Source of the DNA: Burkholderia thailandensis E264
GTDB taxonomy: Bacteria; Pseudomonadota; Gammaproteobacteria; Burkholderiales; Burkholderiaceae
DNA length: 64,000 nucleotides
Reading direction: 5' to 3'
Assembly (NCBI RefSeq): GCF_000012365.1
Contig: NC_007651.1
Span: 1,798,001-1,862,000 of the forward strand
Shown in pieces: positions 8,630 through 17,336 of the stretch (the stretch's first letter is position 1; every line of letters starts with the position of its first letter). The translations under genes and the position numbers were made by a program. Under the pieces are notes generated by a model. That model was not told the origin of the DNA, did no database searches, and worked only from the letters and a program-made list of their open reading frames with translations.

Positions 8630-11323
8630 TCAGGCGAGCGCCTTCTCGACGATCTCCCGCACGTCGCGCGACTGCGCGTTCGCGGCGACGCGTTCGAGCG
8701 CTTCGCGCATCTTGTCGCGCAGCGACGGCGTGAAGCGGCGCCACAGCTCGAGCGCGCGCGCGAGCCGCGCGGCAACCTGCGGATTGAGCGCGTCGAGCGA
8801 GAGCACCTGATCGGCCCAGAACGCGTAGCCCGAGCCGTCGGCCGCATGGAACTGCGCCGGATTCGCCGAGCAGAAGCCGAAGATCAGCGATCGCGCGCGG
8901 TTAGGATTCCTCAGGTTGAACGCAGGATGCGCGAGCAGCTTGCGCACGATGTCGAGCGTCGGATGCTCGGGCGTGCCGCGCCGGGTGGCCTGCATCGAGA
9001 ACCACTTGTCGATCACGAGCGCTTCCTTCTCGAAGCGGCGATAGAAGTCCTCGAGCGCACGATCGGCGGCGCGCGCCGCGTCGGCCGAGGCGGCGGCGGC
9101 CGACAGCAGCGCGACGAGCGCGGATGCGCGATCCGTCATGTTGTTCGCGGCGTCGTATTGCGCGGTGGCGAGACGGATCGCGTCCGCCGGTTCGTCGAGC
9201 TCGGCGAGGTAGGCGAGCGCGAGGTTCTTCAGCGCGCGACGGCCAGCGTCGTCGGGCGTCGGCGCATAGGCGCCCGGTGTCTGATGGCGGTCGTAGACCG
9301 CGAGCCAGTCGGCGCGCAGCGCGTTCGCGAGCTGACGGCGCACGAACTGGCGCGCGCGATGAACGGCGGCCGGATCGGCTTGCGTCATCTGGTCGGCGAG
9401 ATAGGCTTCCGACGGCAGCGTGAGCGCGAGCTCGCGAAACGCGGGCGACAGCGTGTCGTTCGTCAGCACGCGCTTGAACGCGGCGACGAACGCGTCGTCG
9501 AGCGCGAGCGGCTGCTGCGCGGCCGCGCGCGCGGCGAGCGTGAGCAGCGCGCGCGTCGCGAGGCGCTGGCCCGCCTCCCAGCGGTTGAACGGATCGCCGT
9601 CGTGCGCGAGCAGGAATGCGAGCTCGTCGTCGCGGTAGTCGTATTCGACGATCACGGGCGCCGAGAAATTGCGCAGCAGCGACGGCAGCGGCGCTTCGTC
9701 GACGTCGACGAACGTGAACGTCGTCTCGGTCTCGGTCAGATCGAGCACGCGCGTCGTGCCCGACGTGGCCGCCTCGCCTTCGAGGCGCAGCGGCAGGTCG
9801 CGGCCGTCGGCGCCGATCAGGCCGATCGCGAACGGAATCAGCAGCGGTCCTTTCTGCGTGTCGCGCGCGGCATCGCCGTAGCCTTGCCGCAGCGTCACCG
9901 CGTAGCGCTTCGCGGCGGCGTCGTAAGCGGTGCGAACCGTCACGCGCGGCGTGCCCGCCTGGCTGTACCAGCGCTCGAACAGCGCGAGATCGCGGCCGTT
10001 CGCGTCGGCCATTGCGTGGCGGAAGTCGTCGCACGTGACGGCCTGCCCGTCGTGGCGCCGGAAGTACAGGTCCATCCCCTTGCGAAAGCCGTCGCGGCCG
10101 AACAGCGTCTGATACATCCGCACGACTTCCGCGCCTTTCTCGTAGACGGTCATCGTGTAGAAGTTGTTGATCTCGACGTAACTCTCGGGCCGCACCGGAT
10201 GCGCCATCGGGCCGGCGTCCTCGGCGAACTGGAGCTGGCGCAGCACGCGCACGTCCTCGATGCGCTTGACCGCGCGCGCGGCGGCGTCGTCTTCGGCGCC
10301 CGCGGACATGTCGGCCGAGAACTCCTGGTCGCGGAACACGGTGAGGCCTTCCTTCAGGCTCAACTGGAACCAGTCGCGGCAGGTCACGCGGTTGCCTGTC
10401 CAGTTGTGGAAATACTCGTGGCCGACGACCGATTCGACGTTCGCGAAGTCGACGTCGGTCGCCGTTTCCGGGTTCGCGAGCACGTACTTCGTGTTGAAGA
10501 TGTTGAGCCCCTTGTTTTCCATCGCGCCCATGTTGAAATCGCCGACGGCGACGATCATGAAGCGGTCGAGATCGAGCTCGAGGCCGAAGCGCCGTTCGTC
10601 CCAGCGGATCGAATGGATCAGCGAATCCATCGCGTGGCGGGTCTTGTCGAGATCCTGCGGCTCGACCCACACCTGCAGCAGCTTGTCCTTTCCGCTCGCC
10701 GATTTGATCGTTTCCTCGAGCTTGACGAGCTTGCCCGCGACGAGCGCGAACAGGTAGCTCGGCTTCTTGAACGGGTCTTCCCACTTCGCGAAGTGGCGGC
10801 CGTCCGGCAGATCGCCGGAATCGACGAGATTGCCGTTCGACAGCAGCACCGGATACGCGGCCTTGTCGGCGCGCAGCGTGGCCGTGTACGACGCCATCAC
10901 GTCCGGGCGGTCGACGAAGTAGGTGATGCGCCGGAAGCCCTCCGCCTCGCACTGGGTGAAGAAATTGCCGCTCGAGACGTACAGGCCCGAGAGCGTCGTG
11001 TTCGATTCGGGCGCGCACGCGTTCTCGATCGTCAGCTCGAACGCGTCGGGCACGTTCTCGACGGTCACGCCATGCTCGTGCGCGCGCACCGCGTCGTACG
11101 GCTTGCCGTCGAGATGCGCGCCGATGAGCACGAGCGCCTCGCCCATCAGCTCGAAGTGCGGCGCGGGCGCGGCATCCGGATTGCGGCGCACGCGCATCGT
11201 GTTCTTGACGATGGTGCGCGCGGGCTCGAGATCGAACTCGAGCGCGACGGTATCGATCAGGAACGCAGGCGGCGTGTAGTCGCTGCGGCGGATCACGGCG
11301 GAGGGAGCGGCGGTGTCGGACAT
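8630..11323 (-). CDS. pepN: Aminopeptidase N (M1 family)
   Basis: An 897-residue zinc metallopeptidase removing N-terminal residues from peptides in the cytoplasm. It has the exopeptidase motif GAMEN near residue 265 and the zinc site HEYFHNWTGNRVT near residue 302, with the third ligand in KEGLTVFRDQEF. The C-terminal helical domain is complete (PSLRDKMREALERV). The chosen start is MSDTAAPSAVIRRSDY at 11323; an alternative ATG lies five codons upstream (11338), and neither has a strong Shine-Dalgarno. It is divergent from the lipoprotein gene. Confidence 0.96.
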   Translation of the reverse strand: MSDTAAPSAVIRRSDYTPPAFLIDTVALEFDLEPARTIVKNTMRVRRNPDAAPAPHFELMGEALVLIGAHLDGKPYDAVRAHEHGVTVENVPDAFELTIENACAPESNTTLSGLYVSSGNFFTQCEAEGFRRITYFVDRPDVMASYTATLRADKAAYPVLLSNGNLVDSGDLPDGRHFAKWEDPFKKPSYLFALVAGKLVKLEETIKSASGKDKLLQVWVEPQDLDKTRHAMDSLIHSIRWDERRFGLELDLDRFMIVAVGDFNMGAMENKGLNIFNTKYVLANPETATDVDFANVESVVGHEYFHNWTGNRVTCRDWFQLSLKEGLTVFRDQEFSADMSAGAEDDAAARAVKRIEDVRVLRQLQFAEDAGPMAHPVRPESYVEINNFYTMTVYEKGAEVVRMYQTLFGRDGFRKGMDLYFRRHDGQAVTCDDFRHAMADANGRDLALFERWYSQAGTPRVTVRTAYDAAAKRYAVTLRQGYGDAARDTQKGPLLIPFAIGLIGADGRDLPLRLEGEAATSGTTRVLDLTETETTFTFVDVDEAPLPSLLRNFSAPVIVEYDYRDDELAFLLAHDGDPFNRWEAGQRLATRALLTLAARAAAQQPLALDDAFVAAFKRVLTNDTLSPAFRELALTLPSEAYLADQMTQADPAAVHRARQFVRRQLANALRADWLAVYDRHQTPGAYAPTPDDAGRRALKNLALAYLAELDEPADAIRLATAQYDAANNMTDRASALVALLSAAAASADAARAADRALEDFYRRFEKEALVIDKWFSMQATRRGTPEHPTLDIVRKLLAHPAFNLRNPNRARSLIFGFCSANPAQFHAADGSGYAFWADQVLSLDALNPQVAARLARALELWRRFTPSLRDKMREALERVAANAQSRDVREIVEKALA

Positions 11324-11542
11324 GGCGATCGTGGGCATAGGATAAGGTTGGGTCCGCGCCGGGCGCGCGGCGCGGCGGCAAGAGCCCATTGTACAAAGCC
11401 TTGGCGCAAGGCGCGCGGGACGAACTTTTCGGCGGCGCGGGCGGTCTTCGTGATATCGGCGCAGCGCTTGCGCGACGGCGTATCATCCGGTCATCACGCC
11501 GTCCGGCCAGCCCGCGCGACGCCATTGATCCAGAGGACGAAC

Positions 11543-12244
11543 ATGAAACGCATTCCCTTCATTCGCGGCACGGCGCTCGTCGCGGGTGCCCTGATCGTGC
11601 TGCTGTCCGGCTGCACGTCCTACGTCACGACACAGGTCACGGCGTTCTCGAACTGGAGCGGCAACGACGCGACGCGCACGTACGCGTTCGCGCGGACCGC
11701 CGAGCAACAGAACAGTCTCGAGCAGTCGACCTACGAGCAGATCGTCGGCAACGAATTGTCGACTTATTCGTTCAGGCGCGTGCCGACTAAGGATGCGCGC
11801 TATCTCGTCCGGCTTGCGTACGGCATCAAGAGCGACTGGGTGTCGGTGCCGCAGCCCGTCTACTACGATCCGTGGTTTGGCCCCGGCCCGTACTGGCGCG
11901 GACCGTGGGGGCCGTACGGTCCGTGGGGGCCGTTCCCGACGGGCTACGTGAATCAGAGCTACCAGATTTTCCAGCGCTCGCTCGAGATCCGGATCACCGA
12001 GCGCGCGACGGGCACGGAGGTCTATAACGTCGCGGCGCGCAACGCGGGCGAAGGCTCGTCGCTGCTGCAGGCGATGCCGTATCTCGCTCGCGCGGCGCTC
12101 GCCGATTTCCCGCTCGGCAACGGCACCGTGCGCACGGTGCGGCTGCCGGTCGACAAGAACGGCGCGCCCGCGCCGATGCCGTCGAACGAGCGTGCGGTGC
12201 CCGCCGCGCCCGCGTCCGGCGCAGCCTCGGCGCCGGCGCATTGA
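11543..12244 (+). CDS. DUF4136 family lipoprotein
   Basis: A 233-residue exported lipoprotein with signal peptide and lipobox LLSGC placing the lipidated cysteine at residue 24. The following domain (TTQVTAFSNW through FARTAEQQNSLEQSTYEQIVGNEL) matches the DUF4136 pattern. A Pro/Gly/Trp-rich segment (WFGPGPYWRGPWGPYGPWGP) lies mid-protein, and the C-terminus is Ala/Pro-rich and probably disordered. Function is unknown; envelope localisation is a safe inference. After it, 12245-12470 holds a 14-bp direct repeat (12263-12276 and 12303-12316) and no gene. Confidence 0.85.
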   Translation: MKRIPFIRGTALVAGALIVLLSGCTSYVTTQVTAFSNWSGNDATRTYAFARTAEQQNSLEQSTYEQIVGNELSTYSFRRVPTKDARYLVRLAYGIKSDWVSVPQPVYYDPWFGPGPYWRGPWGPYGPWGPFPTGYVNQSYQIFQRSLEIRITERATGTEVYNVAARNAGEGSSLLQAMPYLARAALADFPLGNGTVRTVRLPVDKNGAPAPMPSNERAVPAAPASGAASAPAH

Positions 12245-12470
12245 GACGGCGAGCCGACGAGGCGGCGAACCCGTGAAAGGGGGAGCCGGAAAAACGCCGA
12301 ACCGGCGAACCCGTGAGTCGGCGCGATGCTGAGCCGGGCGCGCCGCGGGGGCGGCAGCCGGTTGCCGCTGTCGTCATTGCCGCTGCCGGCGTGGCGAGCG
12401 GCTGCCATGCGCGGGGGCGCATGGCCCGCGCGCGCGTCCCGAAGGCGGGCACGCGGCTCCCTTTGCGCCG

Positions 12471-13043
12471 TCAGGCGCCGCCGTGGATGAACGCGAGCGC
12501 GCCGAGCGCGATGAACAGCACGGCGGCGACGCCGTGGACGAGCTTCGTCGGCAGCCGGTGCGCGAAGCGGTCGCCGAGCAGGATTGCCGGCACGTTCGCG
12601 AGCATCATCCCGAACGTCGTGCCGGCGACGACACCCACGTAATCCTGGAAGCGCGCGGCGAGCGCGACGGTCGCGATCTGCGTCTTGTCGCCCATTTCAG
12701 CGAGGAAGAACGCGACGAACGTCGCGCCGAACACGCCGAGCCGCGAGCGGTTCGCGTTCGCCTCGTCGGCGTCGAGCTTGTCCGGCACGAGAATCCACAA
12801 GCCCATCCCGATGAACGAGATCGCGAGCGCCCAGCGCATCACCGTCGGCGTCAGATAGACGCCGAGCCACTCGCCGAGCGCGCCGGCGAAGCCGTGGTTG
12901 ATCAGGGTCGCGGCAAGGACGCCGGCGATGATCGGCAGCGGCTTGCGGTAACGTGCGGCGAGGACGAGCGAGAGCAGTTGGGTCTTGTCGCCGATTTCGG
13001 CGAGGGCGACGGCGCCCGTCGAGATCAGGAAGGCTTCAGTCAC
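12471..13043 (-). CDS. TMEM165/GDT1 (UPF0016) family cation exporter
   Basis: A 190-residue membrane protein with six predicted helices arranged as two homologous halves. Each half carries the family motif E-x-G-D-K-T: EIGDKT at residues 16-21 and EMGDKT at 116-121. The family exports Mn2+ (or Ca2+) in exchange for protons; bacterial examples such as MneA protect against manganese excess. A yybP-ykoY riboswitch directly upstream supports a manganese role. It is co-oriented with the purine genes but separated from them by the riboswitch promoter. Confidence 0.93.
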   Translation of the reverse strand: MTEAFLISTGAVALAEIGDKTQLLSLVLAARYRKPLPIIAGVLAATLINHGFAGALGEWLGVYLTPTVMRWALAISFIGMGLWILVPDKLDADEANANRSRLGVFGATFVAFFLAEMGDKTQIATVALAARFQDYVGVVAGTTFGMMLANVPAILLGDRFAHRLPTKLVHGVAAVLFIALGALAFIHGGA

Positions 13044-13119
13044 GGAACGAATATCCCAGGGCCAGGTTGAACGCGAGCGACGATTCGCCGCGCGCCGGGC
13101 CCATCTGCGGCGCGTGGAG

Positions 13120-13252
13120 AATCATCGGTCTCGCCAGGCCCTGCGGGCTGCGTCCGCCATGGCCGCGACGGCCAAGTCTGTTGACGGACGCCTCCGTCAC
13201 GAGCGCGCCGGGCGGCGTCGGCTTGAGCGGAGCGGCTACTCCCCAATGAGGA
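13120..13252 (-). ncRNA. yybP-ykoY (Mn2+) riboswitch
   Basis: On the minus strand the leader begins with TTGGGGAGTAGCCGC, continues with a CGTCAACAGAC element and ends with GCCTGGCGAGACCG. These are the conserved GGGGAGTAG, GUCAACA and CCUGGCGAGACC blocks of the yybP-ykoY aptamer, in the right order and spacing. The element sits ~80 bases ahead of a UPF0016 exporter start, the commonest gene class controlled by this Mn2+-sensing RNA. Expected action is to allow expression when Mn2+ is bound. Confidence 0.9.
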
Positions 13253-13256
13253 GCGG

Positions 13257-13265
13257 ATTCTAGCA
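13257..13265 (-). promoter_or_regulatory. Extended -10 promoter of the riboswitch leader
   Basis: TGCTAGAAT on the minus strand is an extended -10 element. Transcription would start about 6-7 bases on, at the first base of the aptamer. No good -35 is seen, which is usual for extended -10 promoters. Confidence 0.5.
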
Positions 13266-13458
13266 TGCCTTTTTTGTACGAAGGGAACGATTGTTGCGGC
13301 GCGTCGACCACGGAGGGCGTGGCGGCGATGCCCGGGCGAGCGCGACGCGAGGGGTGCCGGGCAGGGGGCGAGCGCGGACCGGTGCGGACCGGCCCGTCGG
13401 CCGCGTGGCGCGCCGGGCGGCTCGCGTCCTCGACGGCCTTCACGCGCTCAGACCATGC

Positions 13459-14772
13459 TCAGCCCGCGTCGGCGACGTCGCGCCGATGCACGCAGCGGCC
13501 GGCCGCATACGTGCGATAGACCGCACGATCGTCGCCGAGCAGCGCGAGCGCGAACAGCAATTCCTCGAGCGACTCCGCGCGCGCGGTGCGGCGTGCGAGC
13601 AGCGGCGTCGCAGCCGGATCGAGCACGACGAAGTCGGCTTCCGCGCGCGGCGCGAGCGTGCCGATCGTGTCCGCCAGGTCGAGCGCGTGCGCGGCGCCCG
13701 CCGTCGCGAGCCAGAACATCCGGGTTGCGCTCAGATGATGGCCCGTCATCCGCGCGATCTTGTGCGCCTCGTTCATCGTTTGCAGCATCGAGAACGACGT
13801 GCCGCCGCCGACGTCGGTCGCGAGCGTGACGGCCATCTGCCGCGCGTTCGCGCGATCGAACTCGAACAGGCCGCTGCCGAGGAACAGGTTCGACGTCGGG
13901 CAGTGCGCGGCGATCGCGCCCGTTTCGGCGAAGCGCCGGCGATCGTCGTCGTCGAGATGGATGCAGTGGCCGTAGACCGCGCGCCGGCGCAGCAGGCCGT
14001 AATGATCGTAGACGTCGAGATAGCTGCGCCGCTCGGGGAACAGCTCGGCTGCCCAGCGGATCTCGTCGAGATTCTCCGCGACGTGGCTCTGGATGAACAC
14101 GTCCGGATGAAGCTTCGCGAGCGCGCCGCACGCCTCGAGCTGCTCGTGCGTCGACGTGGGCGCGAAGCGCGGCGTGAGCGCGTACAGCTGCCGGCCGCGG
14201 CCGTGCCAGCGGGCGATCAGCTCGGCGCTGTCGTCGTAGCCCGATTGCGCGGTGTCGCGCAGGAACTCGGGGCAGTGGCGGTCCATCAGCACCTTGCCCG
14301 CGACCATTCGCAGGCCGCGCGCGTCGCTCGCGTCGAAGAATGCGTCGGCCGACTGCTTGTGCACCGTGCAGTAGACGAGCGCCGTCGTCGTGCCGCATGC
14401 GAGCAGCGTGTCGAGGAAGAACTCGGCGACGTCGCGCGCGTGCGCGGAATCGGCGAAGCGCCGCTCGGTCGGGAACGTGTAGCGGTCGAGCCACGGCAAC
14501 AGGCCCGGCGCCGGCGACGCGATCATTTCGGTCTGCGGATAGTGGACGTGCGTGTCGATGAAGCCGGGCACGATCAGCTTGTCGCGCATTTCGACGAGCG
14601 TCGCGTCGGGCGCGAGGCGTGGCGCGAGCGCCGCATAGGCGCCCGCCGCAACGACGCGCCCGTCGTCGTCGACGACGAGGAGGCCGTCTTCGTCGTGCGC
14701 GATCGCGTCGTCCGATTGCGCGGGGTCGCCGTCGAACCTCAGCAGGCGGGCGCGGAAAGCGGTTTGGGTCAT
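13459..14772 (-). CDS. guaD: Guanine deaminase
   Basis: A 437-residue amidohydrolase converting guanine to xanthine plus ammonia. Metal ligands are visible: PGFIDTHVHYPQ (HxH at residues 75-77), QSHVAEN, GHCIHL and the late aspartate in ATDVGGGTSFSML. The order and length fit GuaD rather than cytosine or chlorohydrolase relatives, which lack the PQTEMIASPAPGLLPWL stretch. It is last in a minus-strand run xdhC-add-permease-guaD, 25 bp after the permease, so probably co-transcribed in purine degradation. Confidence 0.94.
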   Translation of the reverse strand: MTQTAFRARLLRFDGDPAQSDDAIAHDEDGLLVVDDDGRVVAAGAYAALAPRLAPDATLVEMRDKLIVPGFIDTHVHYPQTEMIASPAPGLLPWLDRYTFPTERRFADSAHARDVAEFFLDTLLACGTTTALVYCTVHKQSADAFFDASDARGLRMVAGKVLMDRHCPEFLRDTAQSGYDDSAELIARWHGRGRQLYALTPRFAPTSTHEQLEACGALAKLHPDVFIQSHVAENLDEIRWAAELFPERRSYLDVYDHYGLLRRRAVYGHCIHLDDDDRRRFAETGAIAAHCPTSNLFLGSGLFEFDRANARQMAVTLATDVGGGTSFSMLQTMNEAHKIARMTGHHLSATRMFWLATAGAAHALDLADTIGTLAPRAEADFVVLDPAATPLLARRTARAESLEELLFALALLGDDRAVYRTYAAGRCVHRRDVADAG

Positions 14773-14797
14773 CGTTTGGAATCCGTATCGATTGAAA

Positions 14798-16174
14798 TCA
14801 GAGCTGCGCGACGAGTAGCACCGACAGCGCCGCCACGACCCACATCGCGGGCTTCACGTCGCGGCGGCGTCCGGTGAAGAGCTTCAGCACGACGAATGCC
14901 AGAAAGCCGTATGCGATGCCTTCGGTGATCGAGTACGTGAGCGGGATCAGGATCATCGCGAGAAACGCGGGGATCGCCTCGTCGAAGCGGTGCCATTCGA
15001 TCTTCGTGATCGATTCCATCATGAACACGCCGACGAGCACGAGCGCGGGCGCCGTCGCAATCGCCGGGACGAGCGAGAGCAGCGGCGACAGGAACAGGAA
15101 CGGCACGAAGCACAAGCCCGCGACCACCGCGACGAGCCCCGTGCGCCCGCCCGCCGAGATGCCCGCCGCCGATTCGATGTACGCGTTCGCGGGGCTCGTG
15201 CCGAGCGGCGCGGACACGACGGCCGAGAACGCGTCGACGATCATCGACTGGCGGATGTTGCGCGGATTGCCGTCGCCGTCGCGCAGGTCGCCGGCCTCCG
15301 AAATCGCCATGAACGTCGACAGCGCGTCGAAGAACGCGGTGAACAGCATCACGAAGATGAACGGCCAGTACGCGAACTTCAGCGAGCCGAGCAGATCGAG
15401 CTGACCGATCGCCGAGAAGTCCGGCGCGGCGACGAAGCCGTTCCAGTTGACGAGCGTCTTCGTTGCGATCGCGGCGGGCCAGTACGCGCTGCCGTCGCCC
15501 CACACGCGGCCGATCGGGATCGCGAGCAGCGTCGTCGCGACGATGCCGAGCATCAGCGCGCCCGTGACGCGGCGCACGACGAGCACGGTCGTGATCGCGA
15601 GGCCGGCGAGAAACGTGACGATCACAGGGTTGAGCGACGTCGCGTGGACGATCGTCACCGGATCGCCGACGATGAACTTCGCGTTCACGAGACCGATCAG
15701 GCTGATGAACAGGCCGATGCCGCACGACACCGCGTGCCGCAGGTTCGCCGGAATCGCGTCGACGACGAGCTTGCGCGCGTTGAACGCGGCGAGCGTCGCG
15801 AACAGCACGCCCGCCCAGAACACGCAGCCGAGCGCGGTCTGCCAGGGCATCTTGCCGCCGTGGACCATCACGAACGTGAAGAGCGCGTTCATCCCCATGC
15901 CCGGCGCGACGAGCACCGGGTTGCGCGCGTACAGGCCCATCGCGCAGCTGCCGAGGAAGCTGACGATCACCGTTGCCGTCAGCGCGGCCGAAAACGGCAC
16001 GCCCGCCTGCGACAGGATGCCGGGATTCACGACGATGATGTACATCGCGGTCAGGAACGTCGTCACGCCGGCGACGATCTCGGTGCGCAGCCGCGAGCCG
16101 GACTCGCGGATGCCGAAGTGGCGCTCGAGCGCCGAGCGCTCAGCAGGCGCGGCGGTGCCTTGGTAGAGGTCCAT
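14798..16174 (-). CDS. AzgA-type purine (guanine/hypoxanthine) permease
   Basis: A 458-residue NCS2/AzgA-PbuG family transporter with 12-14 hydrophobic segments. The N-terminal cytoplasmic region (LERHFGIRESGSRLRTEIVAGVTTFLTAMYIIVVNP) is diagnostic, as are APGMGMNA and the substrate-site segment GTSPANAYIESAAGISAGGRTG. Such proteins import guanine, hypoxanthine or adenine with protons. Its place between add and guaD fits import of purine bases for deamination. The start at 16174 gives MDLYQGT. Confidence 0.93.
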   Translation of the reverse strand: MDLYQGTAAPAERSALERHFGIRESGSRLRTEIVAGVTTFLTAMYIIVVNPGILSQAGVPFSAALTATVIVSFLGSCAMGLYARNPVLVAPGMGMNALFTFVMVHGGKMPWQTALGCVFWAGVLFATLAAFNARKLVVDAIPANLRHAVSCGIGLFISLIGLVNAKFIVGDPVTIVHATSLNPVIVTFLAGLAITTVLVVRRVTGALMLGIVATTLLAIPIGRVWGDGSAYWPAAIATKTLVNWNGFVAAPDFSAIGQLDLLGSLKFAYWPFIFVMLFTAFFDALSTFMAISEAGDLRDGDGNPRNIRQSMIVDAFSAVVSAPLGTSPANAYIESAAGISAGGRTGLVAVVAGLCFVPFLFLSPLLSLVPAIATAPALVLVGVFMMESITKIEWHRFDEAIPAFLAMILIPLTYSITEGIAYGFLAFVVLKLFTGRRRDVKPAMWVVAALSVLLVAQL

Positions 16175-16218
16175 CGTTAAGCTCTCCTCAGTGTCTCGTG
16201 TCGAACGCGTCGCGTCTG

Positions 16219-16260
16219 GACGCGCGCGCTTCGCGCGCCGCCGCATGCGGCGCGCGCGTC
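16219..16260. repeat. Long GC-rich inverted repeat between add and permease
   Basis: A ten-base outer arm GACGCGCGCG (16219-16228) pairs with CGCGCGCGTC (16251-16260), with further pairing inside (GCGCGCCGC with GCGGCGCGC). There is no T run, so it is more likely an mRNA-stabilising or processing hairpin than a terminator. Confidence 0.45.
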
Positions 16261-16269
16261 GTGCGGCCG

Positions 16270-17295
16270 TCAGGCCGCGTGCCAGTGCGCGTCGAGCTTC
16301 GCGATCAGCGCCGCGCGTTCGTCGGCGCTCACGAACGACGCTTCGAAGCCGTTCCTGATCACCGTGTAGACGTCGTCGTCGCCAAGCTGTAGCGCGTCGA
16401 CGGTCGCGAAGTAGTTTTCGTTGACGTAGCCGCCGAAATACGCGGGATCGTCGGAGTTGATCGTCACCGCGACGCCGCGATCGAGCAGCGCCTTCAGCGT
16501 GTGCTTCGTCAGGTCGTCGAATACGCAGAGCTTCAGGTTCGACAGCGGGCAGACGGTGAGCGCGATCTTCTCGCCGGCAAGGCGCGCGACGAGCGCCGTG
16601 TCCTCCGCGCTGCGCACGCCGTGATCGATGCGATCGACCTTCAGCACGTCGAGCGCTTGCGTCACGTATTCGGGCGGGCCTTCCTCGCCCGCGTGCGCGA
16701 CGAGTTTCAGGCCGCGCTCGCGCGCCTTCGCGAACACGCGCGCGAACTTCGACGGCGGGTTGCCGCGCTCGGACGAATCGAGCCCGACGCCGACGAGGCG
16801 ATGCGCGTAGCGATCGAAGAGGGGCAGCGCCGCCTCGAACGTCGCAAGTGCGTCTTCCTCGGACAGATGGCGCAGGAAGCACAGGATCAGCTTGCTCGAG
16901 AAGCCGCGAGCCTGCGCATCGGAGAGCGCGCGATCGATGCCCGCGACGACCGTCTCGATCGGCACGCCGCGCTCGGTGTGCGTCTGCGGATCGAAGAAGA
17001 TCTCCGCGTGCGCGACGTGATCGGCGAGCGCGCGCTCGACGTACGCGGCCGTCATGTCGTAGAAATCCTGTTCGGTGAGGAGCACGCTCGCGCCCGCGTA
17101 ATAGATGTCGAGGAACGACTGCAGATCGGTGAACGCGTACGCGGCGCGCAGTGCGTCGATCGATTCGTATGCGAGCTTCACGCCGTTGCGCTGCGCGAGC
17201 GCGAAGATCAGCTCGGGCTCGAGCGAGCCTTCGATGTGGATGTGCAGCTCCGCCTTCGGCGCGCGGGCGATCTTGTCTTGGAATGTCGGGGTCAT
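16270..17295 (-). CDS. add: Adenosine/adenine deaminase
   Basis: A 341-residue metal-dependent deaminase. The N-terminal motif is AELHIHIEGSLEPELIFALAQRNG; catalytic motifs include VAHAGEEG with the catalytic Glu, RIDHG, and the final metal ligand SDDP. The HIHIEGSLEPEL form and ~340 length resemble the bacterial adenine deaminases of this superfamily (the PA0148/yeast AAH1 type) more than E. coli Add, so adenine may be the true substrate; sequence alone cannot settle this. It lies in the purine operon, 41 bp after xdhC. Confidence 0.9.
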   Translation of the reverse strand: MTPTFQDKIARAPKAELHIHIEGSLEPELIFALAQRNGVKLAYESIDALRAAYAFTDLQSFLDIYYAGASVLLTEQDFYDMTAAYVERALADHVAHAEIFFDPQTHTERGVPIETVVAGIDRALSDAQARGFSSKLILCFLRHLSEEDALATFEAALPLFDRYAHRLVGVGLDSSERGNPPSKFARVFAKARERGLKLVAHAGEEGPPEYVTQALDVLKVDRIDHGVRSAEDTALVARLAGEKIALTVCPLSNLKLCVFDDLTKHTLKALLDRGVAVTINSDDPAYFGGYVNENYFATVDALQLGDDDVYTVIRNGFEASFVSADERAALIAKLDAHWHAA

Positions 17296-17336
17296 CGTGG
17301 TTTCTTTGGTCGTGTCCTGGTTTGAATGGCGGCGAT

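Noticed and set aside
8612..11542. Very long plus-strand frame opposite pepN leading into the DUF4136 lipoprotein
   Set aside because: It is the antisense shadow of pepN in a high-GC genome; the lipoprotein has its own start and signal peptide at 11543.
13036..13443. Open frame of 135 codons on the minus strand upstream of the exporter
   Set aside because: It coincides with the riboswitch and promoter; it has no domain and runs into the exporter leader.
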